The translations under genes and the position numbers were made by a program. The notes beneath the pieces were generated by a model. That model saw nothing but the letters and a program-made list of their open reading frames with translations. It was not told where the DNA came from and ran no database searches. From Deltaproteobacteria bacterium (GTDB lineage: Bacteria > Desulfobacterota > Syntrophia > Syntrophales > UBA2210), in assembly GCA_016935935.1 (NCBI GenBank), contig JAFGPZ010000066.1, forward strand, positions 1 to 11,133: a DNA stretch of 11,133 bases, written 5' to 3'. This document shows, in pieces, positions 1 through 7,034 of this stretch; the stretch's first letter is position 1, and every line of letters starts with the position of its first letter.

Positions 1-165
1 AGCCATATCTGACGAATTGGCGATAAGCTCAACTCCTTCCTTTTGAAGCCTCGCACCTCCTATGCCATAAAAGGATAATGACGGGGTTAAAGAGCGCATC
101 TCCCTGACGAGGTTAGCACCGTGTAAATCCCCCGATGCTTCTCCTGCAATAATCATAATTTTCAC
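1..165 (-). CDS. lpxB: Lipid-A-disaccharide synthase LpxB, N-terminal fragment (runs off left edge)
   Basis: LpxB is the peripheral inner-membrane glycosyltransferase that joins UDP-2,3-diacylglucosamine to lipid X to give lipid A disaccharide-1-phosphate. Only the first 55 codons are inside the window. The translation starts VKIMIIAGEASGDLHGANLV, and the AGEASGDLHGA block near residues 7-17 is the hallmark N-terminus of LpxB. The start is not settled. GTG at 165 puts the motif at the family's usual distance and shares a 14-base context with the lpxA start. An in-frame ATG at 189-187 would add eight residues (MLSDNLQK), and another ATG lies at 156-154. None has a convincing Shine-Dalgarno sequence. 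The gene follows the oxidoreductase in the same direction but after an unusually long 218-base gap, so it could have its own promoter or simply lie downstream in the operon. Identity is secure; the start is a judgement. Confidence 0.9.
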   Translation of the reverse strand, partial: MKIMIIAGEASGDLHGANLVREMRSLTPSLSFYGIGGARLQKEGVELIANSSDMA

Positions 166-383
166 TTTTTGAAGATTATCGGAAAGCATTATTAACCATT
201 TCACAGAGATGGAGTAATTACTGTTCTGTAAGTCCTGGAAACATCGGTGGGGACAAGAACTCGAAGGCGCGTCCTTCGCCTGCTGGGAGAATTCCCTTGC
301 CAATACAGAAAGAAGAAAATGCTTCCTTGTGTTCGGACTTGAGGATGTCAGACTCTCTCTCCATGTTCACCATTCATATCATG
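166..383. other. 218-base gap between oxidoreductase gene and lpxB; no recognised gene
   Basis: This is the only long gap in the minus-strand gene string. It contains a perfect 6-bp inverted repeat, CGAAGG (262-267) and CCTTCG (273-278) with a 5-base loop, but no T-run follows on either strand, so it is not a classical terminator. On the minus strand an ORF of 51 codons runs from ATG at 373 to TAA at 220-218; its product ends in a Pro/Gly-rich stretch (FEFLSPPMFPGLTEQ) and matches no family I recognise. The ATG lacks a clear ribosome-binding site. The opposite strand is also open through much of the region. It may be a decayed gene, an untranslated leader of lpxB or a small RNA; the sequence alone does not decide. 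Confidence 0.3.
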
Positions 384-1328
384 TCAAACAACACCTTGAG
401 CCACTTTCATCTTATCTATTACTTGAATAGCGAGATCCAGAGATTTTCTCCCTTCCCTCCCAGAAACAGCAGGAATGTCTCTCGACAAGACTGAATGTAT
501 AAAGGATTTTATCTCTTCTTCCAGTGGATCGCAGTTTTTTATCTCCACATTGTTGCTTATAATTTCAGTTTGTCCCTTATCCCCCTGCTTCCTGGAAAGT
601 GAAACAAGCTCCCGCTTCCCATAATCAACAGAATGATAGCCATTATAGCTGAAGAATCGTATCTTCTGCATCTTTTTGCCTGTCACCCTGCTGGCAGTAA
701 TATTCGCCACACAGCCGCTATCAAAAGTGATTCTTGCGTTGCTTATATCTATTTTATCGGAAAGTACAGATATTCCAACTGCTTCAACATGTGTGGGGCG
801 CCCTTTGACAACGTGCAAAATTATATCAAGGTCATGAATCATCAGATCAAGAACTACATCAACATCAGTTCCTCTTTGGAAAAAGGGATGCAGGCGGTGT
901 GATTCTATAAAGAGCGGTCTCTCTATGATTGCATCCAAGGCTCGTATAGCCGGATTAAATCTTTCCACAAACCCAATCTGTAAAACTGCACCATTTGATT
1001 CAGCTGTTGAGATGAGTTCATCCGCTTCTTCCAGTGTTGAAGTCATTGGTTTTTCAAGAAGCGTATCAACGCCGGCTGACAGGAAATCCCTGGCTATGAC
1101 ATAGTGAACATTTGTTGGAACGGCAATGCTGACGGCATCCACTTTACCTATAAGGTCGCGGTAGTCAGCGAATGCTGCGCAATTGAATGTTTCCGCTGCC
1201 TTTTTGGCACGTTCAACATCTACATCGACAACGCCTACAATTGTGCATTTTTCGAGCATGCCATACTTCTTGAGGTGATAGACACCCAGATGACCTATGC
1301 CTACGACACCCACTTTTATCTTACCCAT
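384..1328 (-). CDS. Gfo/Idh/MocA-family NAD(P)-dependent sugar oxidoreductase of the lpx cluster (GnnA-like)
   Basis: This 314-residue protein is a member of the Gfo/Idh/MocA dehydrogenases, which oxidise or reduce sugar hydroxyls, often on nucleotide sugars. A Rossmann fold opens the protein with GxGxxG at residues 10-15 (GIGHLG) and an acidic residue near 35-37 after the second strand. The family EKP motif is at 92-94, and the C-terminal domain carries the DxxxHDxD-type signature at about 161-168 (DLMIHDLD) with the probable catalytic His165. Its SD sequence GAGGAGA (1331-1337) overlaps the lpxA stop codon, so translation is probably coupled to lpxA. A homologue called GnnA sits between lpxA and lpxB in Acidithiobacillus ferrooxidans. 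There it makes the 3-keto intermediate of UDP-GlcNAc3N, which gives amide-linked lipid A. That function is an inference here, because no aminotransferase partner (GnnB) is in the window. Family assignment is strong; the substrate is unproven. Confidence 0.88.
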   Translation of the reverse strand: MGKIKVGVVGIGHLGVYHLKKYGMLEKCTIVGVVDVDVERAKKAAETFNCAAFADYRDLIGKVDAVSIAVPTNVHYVIARDFLSAGVDTLLEKPMTSTLEEADELISTAESNGAVLQIGFVERFNPAIRALDAIIERPLFIESHRLHPFFQRGTDVDVVLDLMIHDLDIILHVVKGRPTHVEAVGISVLSDKIDISNARITFDSGCVANITASRVTGKKMQKIRFFSYNGYHSVDYGKRELVSLSRKQGDKGQTEIISNNVEIKNCDPLEEEIKSFIHSVLSRDIPAVSGREGRKSLDLAIQVIDKMKVAQGVV

Positions 1329-1336
1329 TATCTCCT

Positions 1337-2110
1337 CTATCTACAGATTCCGCGTTCCGACTTTTCGATAAATTCGATAAAATGTTCGACTTCCGGTAGA
1401 TTTGCAAGATCCAAGCGTACCTTTTCGATCGCCCGTGAAAGCAAAAGAGATGATCTGAATATTATTTTATATGCCTCTTTCAGCGTCTTGATCGTATGAT
1501 CTTCGAAGTTCCGTCTCTTCAGCCCGATAAGGTTGAGCCCGTGCAGCTTTGCCCTGTTTCCTGAGGCAGTTACATATGGAGGTATGTCACGTGTTACTGC
1601 AGACGCGCCTCCTATAATTGAGTGACACCCAATCCTTGTGAATTGATGGACACCTGTGAGGCCTCCAATTATCGCGTAATCTTCAACATGAATATGGCCG
1701 GCAAGATTTGCCGAATTAGCCATTACGATATTGTTGCCTAATTTGCAGTTGTGGGCAATATGGCAGTAGGCCATTATTAAATTATTGTCTCCTATGGCTG
1801 TCATGGCGATATCGGCTCCAGTCGCCTGATGTATGGTAACGAACTCACGGATCGTATTATTATTGCCGATAATGACCCTGCACCTCTCCCCTTCGAATTT
1901 CAGATCCTGAGGGATAGCCCCTATTGCGGCAAACTGAAATATTCTACAGTTTTTTCCAATCTCGGTGGGACCCTCTATTACTGCGTGTGATCCTATGATT
2001 GTCTCTGAACCTATCTTCACTTGGGGGCCTATGACGCTGTATGCCCCTATTTCAACACCCTTTTCAATATACGATTTCGGTGATATGATTGCCGTGGGGT
2101 GAATTTTCAC
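1337..2110 (-). CDS. lpxA: UDP-N-acetylglucosamine O-acyltransferase LpxA
   Basis: LpxA catalyses the first step of lipid A synthesis: transfer of an R-3-hydroxyacyl chain from acyl carrier protein to the 3-position of UDP-GlcNAc (or its 3-amino analogue). The 257-residue length fits the family. It shows left-handed beta-helix hexapeptide repeats from residue 1 to about 185, then a helical C-terminal domain beginning near GLKRRNF. The catalytic base is His120 in YCHIAHNC, equivalent to E. coli His125; His155 matches His160. Gly168 stands where E. coli has the acyl-length 'ruler' Gly173, which would suit a long (about C14) hydroxyacyl chain; this is inferred by alignment by eye. The gene starts with GTG, and its first four bases (GTGA) overlap the lpxD stop. 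No SD sequence is visible, so translation probably depends on re-initiation after lpxD. fabZ, normally just upstream in this cluster, is missing. Confidence 0.97.
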   Translation of the reverse strand: MKIHPTAIISPKSYIEKGVEIGAYSVIGPQVKIGSETIIGSHAVIEGPTEIGKNCRIFQFAAIGAIPQDLKFEGERCRVIIGNNNTIREFVTIHQATGADIAMTAIGDNNLIMAYCHIAHNCKLGNNIVMANSANLAGHIHVEDYAIIGGLTGVHQFTRIGCHSIIGGASAVTRDIPPYVTASGNRAKLHGLNLIGLKRRNFEDHTIKTLKEAYKIIFRSSLLLSRAIEKVRLDLANLPEVEHFIEFIEKSERGICR

Positions 2111-3183
2111 TTTTTAAAGTCTTCCCGTTCCTTTTCAAGTATTTCTATTCTTTGCAAAAGAGTTTTCATGGCCTTTCGCATCTCAGGCAGCCTTGAAACA
2201 CAGGCCTGCGCTCGCAACCAATCTTTGTGTGGCATATGCGGAGATCCAGCCACTATGCTACGTGCACCTATCCCCTCGTGGACTCCGGATTGTGCCGCAA
2301 TCATGACATTATTGCCAATTTCGATGTGACCGACAATCCCTGACTGCCCACCAACAATTACGCTCTTACCCAATTTAGCGCTTCCCGAAATTCCCACTTG
2401 TGCTACGATTACAGAATACTCTCCTATAACCACATTGTGAGCAATCTGCACGAGGTTGTCTATCTTGGTTCCCCTTTTTATCCAGGTTTTCCCCAAAGTG
2501 CCGCGATCTATCGCAGTGTTAGCTCCAATCTCGCATTCATCGTCTATCTGCACGATCCCTACCTGGGGTATCTTTATGTTGTTCCTTCCGGGGTTCGCAA
2601 CACCAAAACCGTCGCTTCCAACAACAACACCTGCATGCAGGATTACCTTTTTCCCTATGATGCACCGCCTGTAAACTGTGACGTTGGGGTAGAGTATTGA
2701 ATTTTCACCGATTACCGCGCCATCACCTATATAGACACCGGGATACAGGATTGCTCCATTTCCTATCTTTACATCTCTCGCCACATAAACTCCAGGGTGA
2801 ATAGTGGCATCTTCTCCTATGACCGCATCTTCTCCAATATAGGCATCGACGCTGATTCCTGTAAGATCTCGCTTTTCAGGGTAGAATAAAGTTAGGACTT
2901 TGGCTAATGCGATATAGGGGTCTTCAACTACAATAAGATTCTTACCAGATTCCTTTATCTCAGATGAAACTATAACTGCCGAAGCACCCGTATTCCCTAT
3001 CATTCTTTTATATCGGGGGTTTGCTATAAAAGTCAGATCTCCTTCACCGGCATCCTCTATCCCCCGAACGCCCTTAATGATGACGCCACCGTCTCCACAC
3101 AGGGTTCCCCCGATATACCTGGCAACCGCCCGCAGTTCTTTTCTTATTGCCATTCGATAATTACCATCTTTACTTCTTGGCAT
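2107..3183 (-). CDS. lpxD: UDP-3-O-(3-hydroxyacyl)glucosamine N-acyltransferase LpxD
   Basis: LpxD carries out the third step of lipid A synthesis, N-acylation of UDP-3-O-acyl-glucosamine using hydroxyacyl-ACP; it works as a cytoplasmic trimer. The 358 residues show the N-terminal uridine-binding domain (to about 105, with LTFIANPRY at 50-58), then a long left-handed beta-helix of hexapeptide repeats (about 110-305), and a C-terminal helix ending in EKEREDFKK. The catalytic histidine is His249 in DNLVQIAHN (E. coli His239), and His286 in VGHIEIG corresponds to His276. Starting at ATG 3183 overlaps skp by 14 bases and adds ten residues ahead of the usual family start. The in-frame ATG at 3153-3151 (MAIRKEL) would begin 16 bases after the skp stop and looks more typical. 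Neither has a clear SD sequence, so the start remains open. Directly followed by lpxA. Confidence 0.96.
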   Translation of the reverse strand: MPRSKDGNYRMAIRKELRAVARYIGGTLCGDGGVIIKGVRGIEDAGEGDLTFIANPRYKRMIGNTGASAVIVSSEIKESGKNLIVVEDPYIALAKVLTLFYPEKRDLTGISVDAYIGEDAVIGEDATIHPGVYVARDVKIGNGAILYPGVYIGDGAVIGENSILYPNVTVYRRCIIGKKVILHAGVVVGSDGFGVANPGRNNIKIPQVGIVQIDDECEIGANTAIDRGTLGKTWIKRGTKIDNLVQIAHNVVIGEYSVIVAQVGISGSAKLGKSVIVGGQSGIVGHIEIGNNVMIAAQSGVHEGIGARSIVAGSPHMPHKDWLRAQACVSRLPEMRKAMKTLLQRIEILEKEREDFKK

Positions 3184-3706
3184 TATGCAGCTTGTTATAT
3201 TCCTTTATCACCTTTGTTGTCAGATCGTTTGCCTCGGAATAATAGAGAAGGACTCCCGTATACTGTCCCGAACTTATGTCTAATATTATTGCATAACCCT
3301 CTTTTTTCCCTATCTCTTTCGCAATTTTTACTATATCGGGTATCAATTTCTTTTTGATGTCCTGTTCTTCTCTAGCCAGTTCATCGTTGGAATCCTCAAC
3401 AAGTCTCTTGTATTCTTTAACCTCGGCCTGATAGTCCAGTTCTTTCTTTCCATACGCCTCTTTGGTTAATACGAGCCTCTGTTTGTCGAGTTCACTTTTG
3501 AGGGTTCTGAGTTCCTTTTCCTTTTCCTGAATGATTGTCTTTTTCTTTTCTATTTCTTTCTGTACATCCCCCATTTCCTTTTTACCGGCCTCGGATTGAA
3601 AAAATACATCTTTAATATCCACAAATCCTATCTTGTCTGCCGCGGAAGCCGACGAGCCAAATGCGAGCACAATAACCGCAATTACAATACCTATATTTTT
3701 TTTCAT
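3170..3706 (-). CDS. skp: Periplasmic OmpH/Skp-family outer-membrane chaperone
   Basis: Skp holds unfolded beta-barrel proteins in the periplasm and delivers them to the Bam complex. The 178-residue product begins with a clear signal peptide: MKK, a hydrophobic core at about 5-16, and probable cleavage after SASAA near residues 19-23. The mature protein opens with IGFVDIKDVFFQSEAGK, typical of the family. A long charged, Lys/Glu-rich coiled coil (about 42-120) forms the tentacle arms, and the C-terminal strand region (137-156, YAIILDISSGQYTGVLLYY) completes the trimerisation body. It follows bamA after 28 bases and has a good SD sequence, AAGGGG (3715-3720), eight bases from the ATG, which fixes the start. 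Its end overlaps the annotated lpxD start by 14 bases. bamA-skp-lpxD is a conserved proteobacterial order. Confidence 0.95.
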   Translation of the reverse strand: MKKNIGIVIAVIVLAFGSSASAADKIGFVDIKDVFFQSEAGKKEMGDVQKEIEKKKTIIQEKEKELRTLKSELDKQRLVLTKEAYGKKELDYQAEVKEYKRLVEDSNDELAREEQDIKKKLIPDIVKIAKEIGKKEGYAIILDISSGQYTGVLLYYSEANDLTTKVIKEYNKLHNAKK

Positions 3707-3714
3707 AAATTTAT

Positions 3715-3720
3715 CCCCTT
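3715..3720 (-). promoter_or_regulatory. Shine-Dalgarno sequence of skp
   Basis: Read on the minus strand this is AAGGGG, eight bases ahead of the skp ATG at 3706. It is one of the best ribosome-binding sites in the string and fits a need for high expression of a chaperone. Confidence 0.75.
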
Positions 3721-3734
3721 TTCATAAAATATCT

Positions 3735-6377
3735 CTACATAAACATTCCTATAGTAAATTCCCATCTGCTCGCAGATTCGTCGTCTTTTCTATCAAGGAC
3801 ATGTCCCCATTCAAGCCTTAAAGGTCCGATTGGGGAGTACCACCTGACACCGACTCCTGCTGTCTGTCTCATATCTTCAAGGTGGTAACCATTTTCCCAA
3901 ACATTCCCGGTATCATAGAACACAACCCCCTTTATGCCAGCATCCTTGATGAAAGGAAAAAGAACCTCGGCGTTGAAACAGACCATAGTTCTTCCCCCAA
4001 TGGTATCGCCTACCTCATCCTTGGGACCAACATCCCTGAGGCCCCTAAGCGAATTGATCCCCCCGAGATAAAAGCGTTTAAATACCGGGATTTCTTTTCC
4101 TTCATTTGCATTCATGTATCCTGCCCTGCCCCGGATTCCAAATACATTGTCCAGAGGGAGAGGGAAAAACCAGCTCGAACTGGCATTATATTTTGTGTAA
4201 CTGGTGTCTCCCTGCAAGATCGTTCCCGTATGTTCCACCGATATCCTGTTTTTAGAACCTCTGGATGGGAACATCCAATCATCGGTGCTGTCCCGAGCGA
4301 GACTGACAGTAGCGCCGCTTGAGGTTATATTTCCCTCTTGAGCCTTTATGTATTTGGAGGCCGTGCTTGCCACATTAGTCACATTATCATCTGAATACTC
4401 ATAACCCACGTAACCCTTCACCTTTTCCCATATGGGGTAGCCAAGTGTCACGCCCGCTCCGATCGTATCAAGATCATAGGAGTCGTAATCACGCTCCATG
4501 TTCCATACGTTGAATTTACTCCAGAGCGGCAGATCAAAAAGCCAGGGTTCAATAAAAGACAGCTCATATCGAGTCGTTGAAGATCCGACAGAGGTTGCCA
4601 GATTCAGAATCTGTCCCCTTCCGAAAAGGTTCTGCTGTGATATCTGTGCCATGACCATAGCTCCATCTCTGGCGCTGTATCCAGCGCCCAAACTTACCAT
4701 TCCTGTGGCCTTCTCAATAACTTCAATGTTGACATCCATCAACTCATCACTGGATCCCTTGCCTGTTTTAAAGTCAATCTCCTCGAAGTATCGCAACTGA
4801 GTTAATCGCATGTAGCTGGATCTTAACTTTTTACGGTTATAGAGGTCTCCTTCTGAGATGGCAATCTGTCTTCTTATAACCTTATCCCTCGTTTTGGTGT
4901 TTCCCAGGATAGATATTCTGTTAATATATACGAGATTGCCTTTGTCGATGTTATACGTTACATTGACTTTCTGTTCCGTTTCTTTCGGTTCAGTCAGGGG
5001 ACTAACATTGGCATATGCATAGCCTTCATTGTTGCAAGCCTCGGTCAGATAATCCAAATCCTTGACTATAGATTCCCGGTTAAAATAATCCTTTTTATTG
5101 ATTCTTAGTTTTTCCAGCAACGCAGAGTGGTCCACAGCAAGTACGTCACCGGTAATTGTTACGGCACCCACTTTGAACTGTTTCCCCTCTGTCACGACTA
5201 TCTTCAAATAAATCCACTTTTGGTCATAAGTGATTTCAGGCTCAGCTATCCTGGCATTTATATAACCATTATTATGGTAGAAGGCTGTAAGCTTATCTAT
5301 ACTTTGTTTCAATTTCTCTTCATCAAGGAGGCCGGAGTCGGTGAGAAAATGAAAGATCCCCCATTCGGAAACATCCATCATATCCCGAAGCTCGTCAGCG
5401 GTATATGCCTTGTTTCCTTCAAAAGAAATCGTTTTTATGTATACTCTCCTGTTTTCTTTTATATTGAAGATCACTGCGGCACTTTTGTCGCTTTCCTCTA
5501 TCTTATGTGTGACCTCGGCATTTAGGTACCCCTCCTTTTTGTAGAGTTTCCTTATGTTTTCTACATCAGATTTAACTTTATCCAGATTGAGCAGCTGCTT
5601 TGGTTCAATGGAAAGCTCTTTTTCAATATCATCCCTGTCTATGTCATCGTTCCCTGTAATTTCGATTGCCCTAATCATGGGCATTTCCTGCAAAGTGAAT
5701 ACTATGACCTTACCTTCAGGGCTGTCAGTTACACCGGCTCTGACATCTCTGAAGTAGCCCATCTTGTATATAGCTTTAATATCATCGGATAATTTATCCC
5801 TTGAAAACAGCTTTCCCTTTGTATTTGTCAGAATATCATATATGGCGCTGGTCCCGACCCTTTCATTCCCCGTGAACTCAACCTTAGTTATCTTTTGATC
5901 TGACAGTGTTTTTAACAGGATCTCTTCAGCGAGTTTTGACGCCAGTTCTCCAATATTTTCAATGCCCATCCCCTGCGCATAGATGCCGCGAGAGAACTCT
6001 TTACCAATTACATCCATAACCCTTACATCCGCACTTAGCAAGTTTCCGATCCTGGTAAGGCTTCCCGTTATTACAAAATCTGAGTCTGTATCCCGCCCCA
6101 CATCGATGGCCAGTTCATCGTCTATCATCTTTCCTGTGATCAAATCTTCATATTGTTCCTTCGCCACAATCCGAATGAATTCGGTCTTCAGAAGTTCATT
6201 GGTCAGACTGGCTGTCATCTGATTTTGTAACTGCAAAGCGTCTGTTTTACTGTGGGTTTCAAAGGGAAGGATTACGACGCGTTTAGTTTCTTCTGAAAAG
6301 GCATTATTACAGGAAAAAGTTATAGCAATCGCCAGTATCAGTATTTTACCATATTTACAGATCATATATTTCACCAT
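3735..6377 (-). CDS. bamA: Outer-membrane assembly factor BamA with an extra N-terminal domain
   Basis: BamA (Omp85) folds and inserts beta-barrel proteins into the outer membrane. At 880 residues it is longer than the roughly 760-810 usual for BamA. A signal peptide (hydrophobic about 11-22) is followed by an additional domain at about 32-158: VVILPFE, amphipathic helices, then a DSDFVITGSLTRIG segment. This pattern resembles CsgG/TolB-N/FlgO-type periplasmic domains. Five POTRA domains follow at roughly 162-232, 234-308, 311-398, 401-480 and 483-556, each with recognisable E(I/F)xGN-like turns. The barrel spans about 558-880, with FGRGQILNL early and LGGINSLRGL (771-780), the L6 loop motif. 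Conserved Arg778-Gly779 are present, but the next residue is Leu rather than the common Phe/Tyr. The chain ends WEFTIGMFM. The ATG at 6377 overlaps lolD by 23 bases; a second ATG at 6365 is also plausible. Function is secure; the extra domain is identified by pattern only. Confidence 0.95.
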   Translation of the reverse strand: MVKYMICKYGKILILAIAITFSCNNAFSEETKRVVILPFETHSKTDALQLQNQMTASLTNELLKTEFIRIVAKEQYEDLITGKMIDDELAIDVGRDTDSDFVITGSLTRIGNLLSADVRVMDVIGKEFSRGIYAQGMGIENIGELASKLAEEILLKTLSDQKITKVEFTGNERVGTSAIYDILTNTKGKLFSRDKLSDDIKAIYKMGYFRDVRAGVTDSPEGKVIVFTLQEMPMIRAIEITGNDDIDRDDIEKELSIEPKQLLNLDKVKSDVENIRKLYKKEGYLNAEVTHKIEESDKSAAVIFNIKENRRVYIKTISFEGNKAYTADELRDMMDVSEWGIFHFLTDSGLLDEEKLKQSIDKLTAFYHNNGYINARIAEPEITYDQKWIYLKIVVTEGKQFKVGAVTITGDVLAVDHSALLEKLRINKKDYFNRESIVKDLDYLTEACNNEGYAYANVSPLTEPKETEQKVNVTYNIDKGNLVYINRISILGNTKTRDKVIRRQIAISEGDLYNRKKLRSSYMRLTQLRYFEEIDFKTGKGSSDELMDVNIEVIEKATGMVSLGAGYSARDGAMVMAQISQQNLFGRGQILNLATSVGSSTTRYELSFIEPWLFDLPLWSKFNVWNMERDYDSYDLDTIGAGVTLGYPIWEKVKGYVGYEYSDDNVTNVASTASKYIKAQEGNITSSGATVSLARDSTDDWMFPSRGSKNRISVEHTGTILQGDTSYTKYNASSSWFFPLPLDNVFGIRGRAGYMNANEGKEIPVFKRFYLGGINSLRGLRDVGPKDEVGDTIGGRTMVCFNAEVLFPFIKDAGIKGVVFYDTGNVWENGYHLEDMRQTAGVGVRWYSPIGPLRLEWGHVLDRKDDESASRWEFTIGMFM

Positions 6378-7023
6378 CTTTCAGGCCAATAGTGTGAGAC
6401 ATGCGGCTGGCTAACAATCTGTTGTGAGTGACAACAACCAATGTAGTCCCTTTTGTTTCTATCAGATTTAAAAGGAGTTCATTTATCATGTTGCCCGTTT
6501 CCGTATCAAGGTTTCCAGTTGGTTCATCAGCGAGGAGTATGTCCGGTTCCATGATCATAGCTCTTGCCACGGCCACCCTCTGCTGTTCCCCGCCGGACAG
6601 CTCCCCCGGTTTGTGTGTCAATCTATCACCAAGTCCCACTTCAGTCAAGGTAATCTCCGCCCTCCTGACCGCCTCTTTCTTAGCCATCCCACTGATGAGA
6701 GCCGGCATCATGGTATTTTCAATAGTGGTGAATTCGGGAAGCAGGTGATGAAATTGAAAGACGAACCCTATGGTTTTGTTCCTGAATTCGGCTCGTTCTG
6801 TTTCATTCCGTTCAAAAACATTAATTCCATTATATAGAACATTCCCTGAGGTGGGGCGGTCAAGAATACCTAATATCTGAAGAAAGGTAGTCTTTCCTGA
6901 CCCGGAAACTCCCAGTATGGCTATGGAATCACCCTTCTTTATTTCGAGATTTATACCTTTAAGAACCTCGATTCTATTCCCGTCCATTATGAATGTTTTT
7001 TTAAGATTACTGACTTCAATCAT
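6355..7023 (-). CDS. lolD: Lipoprotein-releasing ABC transporter ATP-binding protein LolD
   Basis: LolD is the cytoplasmic ATPase of the Lol exporter, which extracts mature lipoproteins from the inner membrane and passes them to LolA. The 222 residues contain all ABC motifs: Walker A GVSGSGKT (38-45), Q-loop Gln90, signature LSGGEQQR (142-149), Walker B ILLADEP (162-168) with catalytic Glu167, D-loop GNLD (170-173) and H-loop His200. The segment just after the Q-loop, FHHLLPEFT (91-99), is typical of LolD. Related exporters such as MacB ATPases share much of the sequence, but pairing with the adjacent permease and placement beside bamA favour LolD. It begins 11 bases after the permease stop with a good SD (AGGCGG, 7028-7033). 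Its 3' end overlaps bamA by up to 23 bases, so the two are probably translationally coupled. Confidence 0.95.
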   Translation of the reverse strand: MIEVSNLKKTFIMDGNRIEVLKGINLEIKKGDSIAILGVSGSGKTTFLQILGILDRPTSGNVLYNGINVFERNETERAEFRNKTIGFVFQFHHLLPEFTTIENTMMPALISGMAKKEAVRRAEITLTEVGLGDRLTHKPGELSGGEQQRVAVARAMIMEPDILLADEPTGNLDTETGNMINELLLNLIETKGTTLVVVTHNRLLASRMSHTIGLKDGEIYDL

Positions 7024-7027
7024 TTAT

Positions 7028-7033
7028 CCGCCT
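7028..7033 (-). promoter_or_regulatory. Shine-Dalgarno sequence of lolD
   Basis: On the minus strand the sequence AGGCGG lies four bases before the lolD ATG (7023) and immediately after the permease stop codon region (7037-7035). It supports the chosen lolD start. Confidence 0.65.
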
Positions 7034-7034
7034 G

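Noticed and set aside
262..278. CGAAGG/CCTTCG hairpin as a rho-independent terminator
   Set aside because: No T-run follows the stem on either strand, and the stem is only six base pairs.
297..494. 65-codon plus-strand ORF at the end of the oxidoreductase gene
   Set aside because: Half of it is antisense to a well-supported gene, and it has no recognisable family.
3882..4322. 146-codon plus-strand ORF inside bamA
   Set aside because: It lies entirely antisense to the BamA barrel, which has clear family motifs; the ORF has none.
5127..5525. 132-codon plus-strand ORF inside bamA
   Set aside because: It is antisense to the POTRA domains and shows no family signature.
6300..6377. Cys23 in the BamA leader as a lipoprotein attachment site
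   Set aside because: The preceding residues (TFSC) do not fit the lipobox, and a normal signal-peptidase site after NNAFS is plausible.
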